From Spinacia oleracea (taxonomy: Eukaryota; Streptophyta; Magnoliopsida; Caryophyllales; Amaranthaceae): a stretch of DNA of 64,000 nucleotides. The stretch's first letter is position 1, and each line of letters opens with the position of its first letter. Under the pieces are notes generated by a model. The model saw nothing but the letters and a program-made list of their open reading frames with translations. It did not search any database and was not told the DNA's origin. Both the position numbers and the translations under genes were made by a program. Of this stretch, positions 34,908-44,622 are shown in pieces. The stretch spans positions 19,430,001-19,494,000 of the forward strand of contig NC_079489.1 of the NCBI RefSeq assembly GCF_020520425.1. Direction: 5' to 3'.

Positions 34908-35371
34908 TATGGAATAATACACACAACAACATTTTCTCCCGTATATTCATAACACGTTATCAACCCCAACCCTTGCCGACTGAGCGAACAAGAATCGTAG
35001 GAAACAAGATACAACCGTTTTAAGTATTTTGTTTTCCTATTGAATTTAAGCATGAAACAATACCCCTTTTATTAAAATTTTCATTATTTGTTTAGTCAAT
35101 TATTCTCATTGTCCTTTTCTGTTGTTTCCAGAATGGAAGAGTTGTTGAGAGAGGAGTATTGAGGTTTTGAAGCCCTCACATTAACTACCACGCCCCGCTT
35201 TAATAATATAGAATTTATTTCCTGCAACCTAGCAAAATAAAGTGTTTTCTTATAAATAAATAAGGACAACGCCATTTGTTTATACTTCCATTCACGTTAA
35301 TTTGTTGCATTTTAAATTGCACGTTTGCTAATACATAAATTTTATCCCTTTGTCTCCAGTATATAAGTAAA
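34908..35371. other. Spacer between two Helitron ends
   Basis: About 460 bp of mixed sequence with no recognised gene. Confidence 0.4.
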
Positions 35372-35400
35372 CTATATTAGGTCCCGTGCACGCACGGATA
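35372..35400 (-). mobile_element. 3' end of a second Helitron, opposite orientation
   Basis: Read on the minus strand this is CCGTGCGTGCACGGGACCTA followed by ATATAG and T, the same hairpin terminus as at 34884-34907. The final tetranucleotide is ATAG rather than CTAG. The body would extend to the right (towards 36140), but I could not locate its 5' end. Confidence 0.5.
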
Positions 35401-36142
35401 TTATTAAATTATAATTTAACCATTATTTATAAAATACTGCGCCGTTGACAAACAAAGAATTATTCGAAAATACATTAGTATGAAGTACAAAAGATTTTGA
35501 TAGATTTTCTAAAGATTAAATTTTAGTCAAATATACTAAATATTTTTTAAGATATTTTAATGTCTAATAAAAGGAGATCTTTTATTTTTTTTTATTTTTT
35601 TTATAGGTGTTGATTTAAAGAATTTAGCCGAAAGTGATGTATGTGTCGTTTTTTTCGGAGGAATTTTTCAAAGATCTCCTTTTATTTTTTTATGTATATA
35701 ATTTGTGTAATATATAATTTCCCACGGGAGATTACCTCGCCGAAGGCGGTGGGAACTCCTCGTAGTAGAACAAAAAAAAACTGTATATTTATATTCTATA
35801 TCGTTTTTCCTTTTTTTTTTTCTTTTTGGTAGTTTCACGATTCTATATATTAAGTTGAAATCCTCTTTCTTAATATATTCTCCAAAGATCGCTGAAATTA
35901 TGACCAAAATTATATAAGGTCGTAATTTTAGCGATTTCAGCAATCTAAATTGACCATTTTAAGGAAATTACGATCTTACTTTAATATATTCTCCAAAAAT
36001 TGCTTTAAAATATTCTCCAAAAGTTGCTTAAGTTGCTTAATTAATGCCCAGAAATTTTGGTCAAATATTTATTGGACTTTTTTTGAAGGTAATACTAAAA
36101 AAGGAAAAATAAGATTATAACCAATTTAAACCAATTTAAGAT
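35401..36142. other. Intergenic, AT-rich
   Basis: May hold the body of the minus-strand Helitron. It contains poly-T runs and short direct repeats (TATTCTCCAAA near 35875, 35989 and 36009) but no supported gene. Confidence 0.4.
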
Positions 36143-36272
36143 GACTCAATGTTTCAGTTATATCGTTTTTTGCAATAAGTTAACACTTTATCAATTTACC
36201 TGTATTAACTACTCACTTAAAGGAAAAAACTGAACAAGTCACAAGTACAGAGCCTTAGCGCAATTTAGAAGG

Positions 36273-36511
36273 TGGACCATGGTGCACATAGAACATGGTG
36301 CACCTTAAGAACATTAGTATATAATTAAAAGAACATCTGGTTACGTAAAAAGAACATGGACATATATTTTTAATAAATTGTGATTTTTTATAACAAAAAA
36401 GTAAAACAATATATTGCATGTTCTTTTGTCGTAGTGTCATGTTCTTTTGTTTATGCACATGTGTTCTTTTGGTGCACATGGTGCACCATGCTCTATGTGC
36501 ACCATGGTCCA
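36273..36511. mobile_element. MITE with 32-bp inverted termini, 239 bp
   Basis: The left end TGGACCATGGTGCACATAGA and the inverted right end agree over 32 bases with one mismatch. It lies in the 3' flank of the propeller pseudogene and is absent from the intact parent locus. Target duplication not resolved; superfamily uncertain. Confidence 0.65.
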
Positions 36512-37755
36512 TAGTCCACGGATTGCTGCAAACTGGATACTGGATACTAAACTGAAGATTACCCGTTATATCCATTAACGAACTTTTTCTGTCGAAAGTC
36601 ATAACATTTTACTTCTATGGCATAGTAGCAGTAGCAATGTAGCTCCAGTTGATGCATCGACTGCAGTTTTTATACCCAATTTCTTCTTTATGTTGAGCCA
36701 ATGACAGTTCTCAAACAAGCACTTTGCTTCCTTTATTAGTTGAGCCACATCTACTGGCCTCAGGAACATACCCCCCCACGTAGGTGTCCCATCCTCAAAT
36801 GAATTATGGGTCAGCCTCCGAATACCCGACCCATCTACATTTGCAATGAATATCTCCCCATAAGGCTGGTAATAGTGTGGATTTGAGATGGGCTCAGCTG
36901 ATATCCCAGCATAATCTGAAGTAAACACAATTCTCTTCCCATCTGGGCTAAACCATGGATGATTAGCCCGCCCGCCCAATCCACTTTGGATCACCTTGTG
37001 AAGCCCCGTCCCATTCGGATGGATCATGAACACCTCGAAACTCCCACCACCCGGATTATCCCGATCAGATGCGAACACAATCCATTCCCCGTTAGGTGAC
37101 TAGTTACACATGGTATCGCTCCATGGACCCTTTGTCAACCTTTGGATGCCACCCGTTTCACCTTCCTCGGCGTCCATAATTTATAGATTTTTATGACCTG
37201 ATCTACCCGACCTAAACACGACCCATTTGCCATCGGGTGATGGTGCTGGGAAAGCATTATTTTCACCTCCATGGGTCAACTTTTTGTAACTTAAATCATC
37301 ATCATCAACGTTAATTGCAATTATATCAACCTTACTACTTTCGGATACAAAGTTAGGACCAACACTAGTATAAACTACACCTTTTCTTACAGGATCCCAA
37401 GCAGTTGTGAAAGCCATCCCTTTATGAACCAACTTCTTATTTGACCCATCATGGTCGACAACATACAGAAACCCGTCATCTAAGTCCGCCAAATAGGCAA
37501 TCCGGTCACCCGTGGGTGAGAATGACGGAAATGACCCGTCAATCCTAAATATAGACACATCAGCTACTGGATTCTTCAAATTCTCAAGGAGAAGTATTTG
37601 ACCTCCACCCTTTCCCTTCTCCCCATTATCCCCACCCGTACACTTATGGTACCCTACTCGGGTCCCATCGGGCGACATAAACGGATTAAAGTGGTGGTTA
37701 TGAGGCGAAACGGGTTGAGTCACTTCCTTAAACTGCTTAGTTTTAAGATCAAATA

Positions 37756-38070
37756 CTCCCTCCGTCCCGGAATACTTGATTTGTTTTTCTTATCGGGCCG
37801 TCCCTAAATACTTGACCTGTTTCAAAAAATTGAAATATTCTAACAATATTATATTATTTCTCACTTCACCCCTATTAACACACATGCCCCCTACTCCATA
37901 CAAAAAATAATTAAAAATTCAACCCCTACTTTCCCCCAACCCCACCTCCCACTAACTACATTAAAATAATACCCCGCTATCAACTATTACCTATTAAATT
38001 AAATAAGTCAATTCAAGTCCCTTAAAATCTGTGCCGGTCAAACGGATCGAATATTCCGGGACAGAGGGAG
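37756..38070. mobile_element. Stowaway MITE, 315 bp, with TA target duplication
   Basis: Ends CTCCCTCCGTCCCGGAATA and the inverted CTCCCTCTGTCCCGGAATA, with TA at 37754-37755 and 38071-38072. The intact parental gene has a single TA at 56927-56928 in otherwise identical sequence, giving a direct empty site. This is the classic Stowaway signature. Confidence 0.95.
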
Positions 38071-38319
38071 TAGCTCAATATGCCTGTAATTGGACCCGGG
38101 TCTTCTAGTAGCTACTGCAATAAACTCAACATTACCTGGTGAAGTGGCAGGAGTAAAGACGTGAAAACCTGGTGGCGTGACCCGCTCAACCACCACTGAT
38201 TCGGTGGTAACTCGCCCAACTCGTGGAAGACTTGCCTTGTAAACACTCCACCACCCATCACTGCCATCCCTCCCATGAAAATAAATAGTTCGATCATCAA
38301 CCCAACACGGCCAACCGCC

Positions 38320-38410
38320 GTGTTCTACCACCTTAACTCGGTCTGACCCATCCCTAGTCAAGGTTCTACCACCTTAACTCGGTCTGACCCATCCCTAGTC
38401 AACTAGTCAA
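38320..38410 (-). repeat. Local tandem duplication inside pseudogene
   Basis: A 41-bp segment containing CTTAACTCGGTCTGACCCA occurs twice in a row, with eight additional bases (CTAGTCAA, itself a repeat of its end). The parent has one copy near 57178-57218. The 49 bp shifts the frame. Confidence 0.85.
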
Positions 38411-38606
38411 GAACACGTAGATATCTGTACCAAGCTCCTCCACATCACCACCCCATCCTTCCTCACCATAAGAATCCACCGCCGTCAAAATTCCTGACAG
38501 CGACACCGCAGGACTAAAATCTGCCATCCCAACAGGTGTCAGCCTCCTAGTCAACCCGGTCAAGACATGAGTCGAGTACACTGCCGCCCAACTCGTCCGA
38601 GGCACA

Positions 38607-39006
38607 ATGTAAATAACATTATAAAATGGATTAAAACGAAAAAAATGTAAATATCATTATGAAACAGAGGTAATATAATTTTCTGTTTAATTTTTTTTCC
38701 CATTTGATAAATCAAGCTAAACATAAGCACGTGCAATTCCTCTTCAATGTCCATCATAATTTATTTATTTTTTGTAATCCAAACAATCATGTTTTCAATA
38801 TTGCAATTATTTCGAGTAAATTATGTGTATGTTGTTATACACGGATTTACTCATCAATTGTGGTACCAAAGCTTGATCCCTGGATCAGGTTTGAGTTCAG
38901 GTGTGTCCACGGGCCATGGGGTAGCTCCGTAGCTGGTCAAATGACCCACCTAGATTCGTCAAGAGGTCTTGTACGCAATAGGTGTACCATGTACAATAGA
39001 TTTATT
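38607..39006. other. Intergenic between pseudogene and Tat element
   Basis: AT-rich sequence after the duplication breakpoint, not homologous to the parental gene. No gene is supported. Confidence 0.5.
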
Positions 39007-39011
39007 GTACA

Positions 39012-39595
39012 TGTTCCGAGTATGGAACTGGGAGGACGTTCCGAAGCACCTTGGCCCTGTCAAGCAGAGCAAACGTGAGCTAACCTCAGGGGGTTTTACC
39101 GAGGAAACCCCCTCCGATGCCTAAGTCAGCAAATAGATAAGAAGTCTTTAGAGAGAGAATATAGAGAGAAGGTGGAGCAAGTACCGTGTGTAAGAATGTG
39201 TCCCATCATGAGTGATGTGGGTGCTATTTATAGGCGTACTATTCTGTACTTTGGCCTATTTGGATGCCGCCACGTGTATGACGGCGATGTACTTTATTCT
39301 TTGTCGTTGTCGTTTAGCCTGCGGGTCCTTTCTTGGACTGATGCAACTTTATCTGGCTCTGCTCTATGTCCTACATGTGATCTGGGGAGGTTTGATCTGC
39401 CTGGGTTGCGTATGCTTGGCTTGGGGCTTAGAGTCTTTCTTTGACTTGGGTGTGTCCTGGGTGTCAGAGTTTGCTCTGTCATTAATGTTCTGTCCTCTCT
39501 GGATATGACCCCGTACAACTAGTCCCTCAAGAGTAGAGCTGATCTTTTAAGTCAGGTCTGCTCTTCTGTCCTTGATCTGGATATGACCCCGTACA
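39012..39595 (-). repeat. 3' LTR of Tat element (left)
   Basis: 584 bp. It contains a TATA-like GCTATTTATAGG and matches the right LTR in all but four positions. The part of U3 nearest the polypurine tract belongs to a 78-bp tandem duplication (39501-39656) that crosses the LTR edge at 39595. Confidence 0.93.
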
Positions 39596-39656
39596 ACTAG
39601 TCCCTCAAGAGTAGAGCTGATCTTTTAAGTCAGGTCTGCTCTTCTGTCCTTGATCT
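39501..39656 (-). repeat. 78-bp duplication spanning the PPT/U3 boundary
   Basis: Two exact-length copies starting GGATATGACC (39501 and 39579). The first lies wholly in the LTR; the second starts in the LTR (17 bp) and continues internally. Hence the sequence before the LTR edge, TTGAGGGACTAGT on the minus strand, also occurs inside the LTR 78 bp away. A degenerate third trace (CAGTCCCTCAAGAGTAGA) stands near 39729. Confidence 0.85.
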
Positions 39657-40561
39657 GGCCTCTTTGGGGCTGCAATGCTTGTTTTGTTGGCTTTTTGCTT
39701 TTGTCCTGGTTGTGTATTTTCTTGCTACCAGTCCCTCAAGAGTAGATCTAATTTTTCGAATTAGGTCTTTTTTTTTTTTTTTTTTTTTTTTTGGGCGGGC
39801 TTTCTTTGGGGTGAATGGTAAGAAATCTTTGGGGATTTTAACCGGCTTTTCCTTGTGCCACGCGTTGCCCATCTGAAGAGTCAATTGGAATCGTCGCTCA
39901 ATCTGGACCGTCCTTCATCATGCTTAAGTTTAGTTGAACTGAGGTCTACACGTGTCCTTCATCCTGCTTGTGCAACTGTATCGTTGCTCGCATCCTAGCC
40001 GTTCTTCTTTGGCTTTTTTTAAAAAGAAAAGGTAACTTCCTTCCTTCTTCATCTTCATTTCTTACTTTCTCTCTCCTTGGTGTTTCTGAGAAAAATACTC
40101 GAGTGCTCTCATTCTCCGTTGCTTGCTATTTGCAAAAGTCTTCTCAAAATTCGATCTTTTGCTCATTTCTGTGTTTGTCGTCACTTTTCCGGTCAATTGC
40201 TAGTGTTTTCGTTGCTTGTGGTGGTCATTTGCCCCTCGTGTTTTCACTTGCCATTTCGCGAAGGGAGGTTTCCGTTGCTGTGTTCCTTTTGATTCTAACC
40301 CTATCTTCCTTTTCCGGTAAGTTTCTATCTTTTGTTGTTTTTCCGATTCTTTTGTGCGACTTTCGTTTGTTGTTTGCTTGATTTTAGTGTTTCTGGAGGT
40401 TTTTGGGTTTCAATTTCTGGTATTTTTCGCCATTGTTGAGTCGTTTTTGAACTTCCGCCATTGTTGAGTAGCTTTTCCTTTTTTTTTTCTTTTTTTATTT
40501 TTTTTATTTTTTTTATTTACCTTTGTGCCCTTTTCCCTTTTCCTGTGACTTTCAGTTCATA
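39597..40561. other. Tat element: region between 3' LTR and antisense gene
   Basis: Contains the second duplicated PPT/U3 segment, a pure poly-T run near 39769-39792, and a pyrimidine-rich stretch (40480-40520) ending in TTTCAG just before the antisense gene start at 40562. The T-rich tract is probably the promoter or 5'-UTR intron side of that gene. Small ORFs here are not convincing. Confidence 0.5.
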
Positions 40562-43500
40562 ATGTCTGACGCATCTGATAGCCAGAACCTTAGTGGCTCA
40601 GACGCTAAACGCGTTTCCTCTGCTTCCTATGTTACCTCTTCTCCCTCCTCTGTCTCTTTATCTTCTGATGAGGAGACTCGAGCTTTTGCTGAGCACATAA
40701 CCAAATCAATGCATGATGTTTTGTCTCGCTCCGTGCCTGCTGTGATTCCTTTGTCCTCTGACGATGAATCCTCTGGGGAGGAGTCGCCCCCCCCAGATGC
40801 GGGTGATTCTGGGCGTTTTGACTCTATAGCCGACCTGTCCCCATCTTTACGTCAAACTCTTAGGGAGATGCGCCATGACTATCTGTCGCGGATAGTTAGG
40901 ATAAATCCGCCGTCCAATGTCCCCCCAGGGCTTGATGTTCAGCCTCTGTCTGAACAGGCCTGGTTAGATGATTTTGAGCAGCTTGCTGGAGCTAATGAGT
41001 CTGAACTGTCTTTACGTGTTTACAGACGCCGGGAATCTATTTTTCGTTCTATGATGGCCAGCCATGTCACTATTTCTGTGGGTGAGCAAGCTGGTGGGGA
41101 AGATATTTTGGCCCAGGTAAACGAGATGAGGCCTTTTCCGAACTACGTGGAAGAGAATGTCGTTCCTGGGGATTCGACGCCCTTCCTTTCTGAGGCCTCT
41201 GCTTTTGGTCCCTTACACGCGAAGCTGAATGCTAAGTGGACTGATGATGCGCGAAAAGAGAATCACGCTGTTGTTGGTAAAGAGTTTTATGGTCTGCCTG
41301 ATGGTTATCGACTTATCGTGCCAGACGACGATGCTCGGATCACTCATCCACCAGAGGGGTGCATAGGCGTTTATGCCTATAGTCTGGACTTTGGTTTGCG
41401 CTTTCCTCTGGATCCTACCTTGGTGAAGATTCTTCGTGCGTTTAATGTTTGCTTAGCTCAGCTCCACCCCTTCGCTGTTCGTACTTTGATCAGCTATATT
41501 TGGGTCTGTCGGTTTTTGGAGTTCCCTGAGACCCTTTCTCTCTGTAAGCGAGTCCATCATCTGCGCAACAGTGGTACTGGGAACAAGATTGGTTGGTTTT
41601 CCATCTACTGCAATCGTGGAAGATTGACCTTCCATGGGATGCCTACCGGTCAAAAGGGGTGGAAGGATAGGTTTTACTGGCTCGCTGTCCGTGCTGACTT
41701 TCCTGTTGCTCGGGGTTTTGTTCGACCTCGGACTCGGCTAGAGGGAGTCGAGATTGTAGATGGTGCTGCCCTGGAGGAGAGGGCTTTTGAGCATTTTTCA
41801 TCCGAGCCAAAGTTTAATGCTGCCGGTAAAGAGGTTGGGCGGTTGCCTCGTGTTTGGCTTCCGCATTCAAGTTATGTTCTGCGGAATGACGTGCTGTCCG
41901 CTATGTTTCTTTGTTCTACTCACCCTCAAGGTTAGTTCTGTGTTACTTTCTTACTTTGTGTTTTATTTTCTCTTTGCGCGAGTTGTTTTTCTCTTCCTTA
42001 CGTTTTTTTTTATTATTATTTCCAGGTCGTCGATTCTTGAATCTTGAGGAATTGGGTGTTCGGGCTGATGGTTCTTTCATCTGCGCTGCTCCCCCCGATC
42101 CCGCTGCGAATGGGTATCAAATTTTGGCTGACCAAATAGAGGGCAGCCGGAGAAGTTCTACACGCCGATCTGGTCGGGGTGGTGGTTCTGGGATCGTTCC
42201 TAGAGTGTCCCGGGTGGTTTCCTCTACACCCACTGGCTCTGCGAGCACTCCTATTCGCCGAGGGCAGACCTCTCGTGGAGCTTCCCATCGCGGTGCCCTG
42301 TCAGGCTCTCGTCGTGACCGAGCTGATTTCGAGGCTGGGCTCGATGCTCCAACAGAGGATGCAGGTCATGACTTTGGGGAAGTGGCTGATGAGGTATGTG
42401 ACCAGCCAGGTCGTTCGGGCTCTGCGTCGGATCCTGTGGACATCGAAGCTGAAGAGCCGCCTTTTGTTCAGCGTCCTGGGAAACAACCCAGGCTTGATGG
42501 TGGGGCTGAGCTACTCCGAGCCTCCCCTTCTGCGGCTGATCCCCATCGCAGCAACAACTCTGGTAGTTCTCTTCGACAGTTTTTGGAGCAAGAGCTTCAA
42601 GGAGATGATCTGGCTGCTGATGATCTTGACCTGCATATCACAGGTCGGCATAAGGAGTTTGTTGAGAAAGAATTTCTCGACATTCGTCCCCAGGCCGACC
42701 CTGAGCTGGCTGCTATCTTCTCTGGTCCTTCTACTTCGGATTGTACTTTTGTTCCGCGCTGGGACGTATCAGAATCAGAAAGCTTTTATGGAAACTACCC
42801 TGAGAAAGGTGGGTCACTTGCCCTGAGGATGTTGAGAGGCCTGCAGTTACCCAGTGACTTGCCCAAGGAGCGTTTGTACACTCCTGGGGCGAATGCTTGT
42901 CAGAAGGTCATGGAGGTATACTTGGTTTATTTCTCTTCTCCTTTGGTACATTGGTTCGTTTCTTTTGCTATGCCCTTACTTACAATGCTTGCCTCTTTTT
43001 CTATGTTCTTAGTGTGGCAACGCTGTTCGTGAGTTGACAGAGGTTTTTATAGTTTATCAAAAACGACTTGCTGCCAACGCTGCTCATATAGAGGCCCAGA
43101 AGAAAAGAATAGAGGAGCTAACTGATAATCTGGAGCTATCTTCGACCTGCCTCACTTCGGCCAATGATCAATTGAAGCTTGTTACTGAAGAGCGTGACCA
43201 GCTGCAGACTAGCTTTTCCCAGGCCCAAATTGATCTGGTTACCGAGCGGCACAAAGTTGAGACTCTTCAGCAGGATTTTCTCTCTGTTGAGCAATCTCAT
43301 GACAATGAAATGGCCCAACTGCAGAACTCCATCGAAGATCAACTTGCGGCTGCCATTCGCGACTTCCGTCGGTCAGATGAGCAGTATGCTCTACGCACTC
43401 AGAGCTATGATGGAGGTTGGAAGGCCGCTTCGCTAATAGTGCAAGAGAAGCATCCTGATCTTGACTGGTCTCCTATCGAAGCTGCTTGGTTGGCTGGGCT

Positions 43501-43660
43501 CCATGTTGAGCTTCTGAGAAAGAAGAGGGAGGCCGAGCAAGCATCTTTGGCTGCAGGCGGTACGGTGCCAGAGGATGATGGGGTGCCTGATCATTGTGTT
43601 GAGAATGTCCACCCTGGGGAACTGCCTCTGTCTGATGCTGAAGACGATGCTGGGCAATAA
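40562..43660 (+). CDS. Antisense gene of Tat element (putative gypsy-type transposon domain), 3 exons
   Basis: Model: 40562-41930, 42026-42915, 43013-43660. Introns of 95 and 97 bp have GT...AG ends, and the frame closes exactly (456 codons + 1 base, 2 bases + 296 codons, then 215 codons and TAA), giving 968 residues. ATG 40562 (MSDASDSQNLSG) follows an acceptor-like TTTCAG; the longer frame to 40523 begins only at TTG. Residues about 260-400 (GVYAYSLDFGLRFPLDP, CLAQLHPFAVRTLI, WFSIYCNRGRLTFHG, GWKDRFYWLAV) match the plant 'putative gypsy type transposon' domain. The middle is Ser/Arg/Asp-rich, and the C-terminus (from about residue 770) is a coiled coil. It runs opposite to gag-pol; its function in the element is unknown. 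The frame is intact, unlike pol. Confidence 0.8.
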
Positions 43661-43984
43661 TGGCACAGGCGGCTGTCCCCATGTTCATCTTGCACTACCT
43701 CAGCCAATACATAGTTTATTTCTTTTAGTTGGTTTTGTCCTCCCTGCGTGGAGAGTAAAATTTGTTTCTGGAAATACTATTTATCATTTTTAGCTTTGAT
43801 CGACAGTGGCCATTTTGTAAGGCTGTACATTGCATAAGTTTTTGAGGTATAGCCGCCGGTCCCATTGTTTGTTAACTCGTCGTGCTTATATTGCGTTTTA
43901 CCTTGTTTTTCTACTTGCTATTTTTATTGTTTTGCTTCCCCCATATTTCCTTTTGACCTGCTTTGTGTGTTTGATTGTTCTGGC

Positions 43985-44375
43985 CTATTCTAGGCTGCGC
44001 ATCATTGAATTGTCCTGGCTTTGGCCAGGACAAAACTCAAGAAGTGTTTTCGTATTTACTCCAGCCTATTTTGGGCTGCGCATGATTGAATTGTCCTGGC
44101 TTTGGCCAGGACGAAACTCAAGAAGTGTCTTCGTATTTACTCCAGCCTACTTTGGGCTGCGCATGATTGAATTGTCCTGGCTTTGGCCAGGACAAAACTC
44201 AAGAAGTGTCTTCGTATTTACTCCAGCCTACTTTGGGCTGCGCATGATTGAATTGTCCTGGCTTTGGCCAGGACAAAACTCAAGAAGTGTCTTCGTATTT
44301 ACTCCAGCCTACTTTGGGCTGCGCATGATTGAATTGTCCATGCTTTGGCCAGGACAAAACTCAAGAAGTGTCTTC
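43985..44375. repeat. Five-copy 81-bp tandem repeat in the retrotransposon
   Basis: The motif ATTGAATTGTCC begins at 44004, 44085, 44166, 44247 and 44328, exactly 81 bp apart. Each unit has a hairpin with 9-bp arms TGTCCTGGC and GCCAGGACA. The array lies between the convergent 3' ends of the antisense gene and pol. Because 81 is a multiple of three, a 183-aa ORF spans it, but that ORF is a by-product. Confidence 0.95.
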
Positions 44376-44622
44376 GCCTAAATCTCGTTGAGAAAAACTC
44401 ACCCAATAACTTGGTTGATCAGACCAAGTTATTTGTGGATAGCGTTTTTTCTCTGTACGAGTTTTAGCCATTCACCTTTTACTTTTCTAAGAGACCTGAC
44501 GCGTTTTCTTCTTATCGAAGGTAGCTGGGCCAATTTTTACTATGCTTGTAAACGTGGAAAATTACAAAAGTAAAGAACTACTCAGGCTTCTATTGCCTTG
44601 TTATAGTATTAATTTCTTGTGT

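Larger units (their letters stand above)
36143..38606 (-). repeat. Segmental duplicate of the propeller-gene region
   Basis: Homologous to 55257-57413 in the same orientation: 3' flank (36143-36244 with 55257-55372), then the distal part of the coding region. Relative to the intact copy, a segment of about 240 bp beyond the stop codon is missing, with the triplet AGC at both edges. The duplicate stops sharply at 38606, in the middle of the parent coding region. Confidence 0.85.
36641..38606 (-). pseudogene. Truncated DPP6-N/TolB-like beta-propeller pseudogene
   Basis: Duplicate of the distal 1600 bp of the gene at 55805-57970. It lacks the first 186 codons or so (signal peptide and N-terminal propeller), the original stop codon, and an open frame. 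Disruptions seen: TAG in place of Trp in MCDWSP (near 37100), TAA in place of Tyr in LYIMDAEE (near 37181), a 315-bp MITE plus its TA duplication at 37756-38072, and a 49-bp insertion near 38360-38408. Length arithmetic closes exactly: 1966 bp minus 317 and 49 equals the 1600 bp of the parent segment, so no other net indel exists. Confidence 0.9.

Noticed and set aside
39172..39508. 90- and 98-aa ORFs, repeated at 50202-50538
   Set aside because: They lie in the Tat LTRs and exist twice only because the LTR does.
43830..44381. 183-aa repetitive ORF in the Tat element
   Set aside because: Made by the 81-bp tandem repeat, whose length is a multiple of three; there is no independent evidence of coding.
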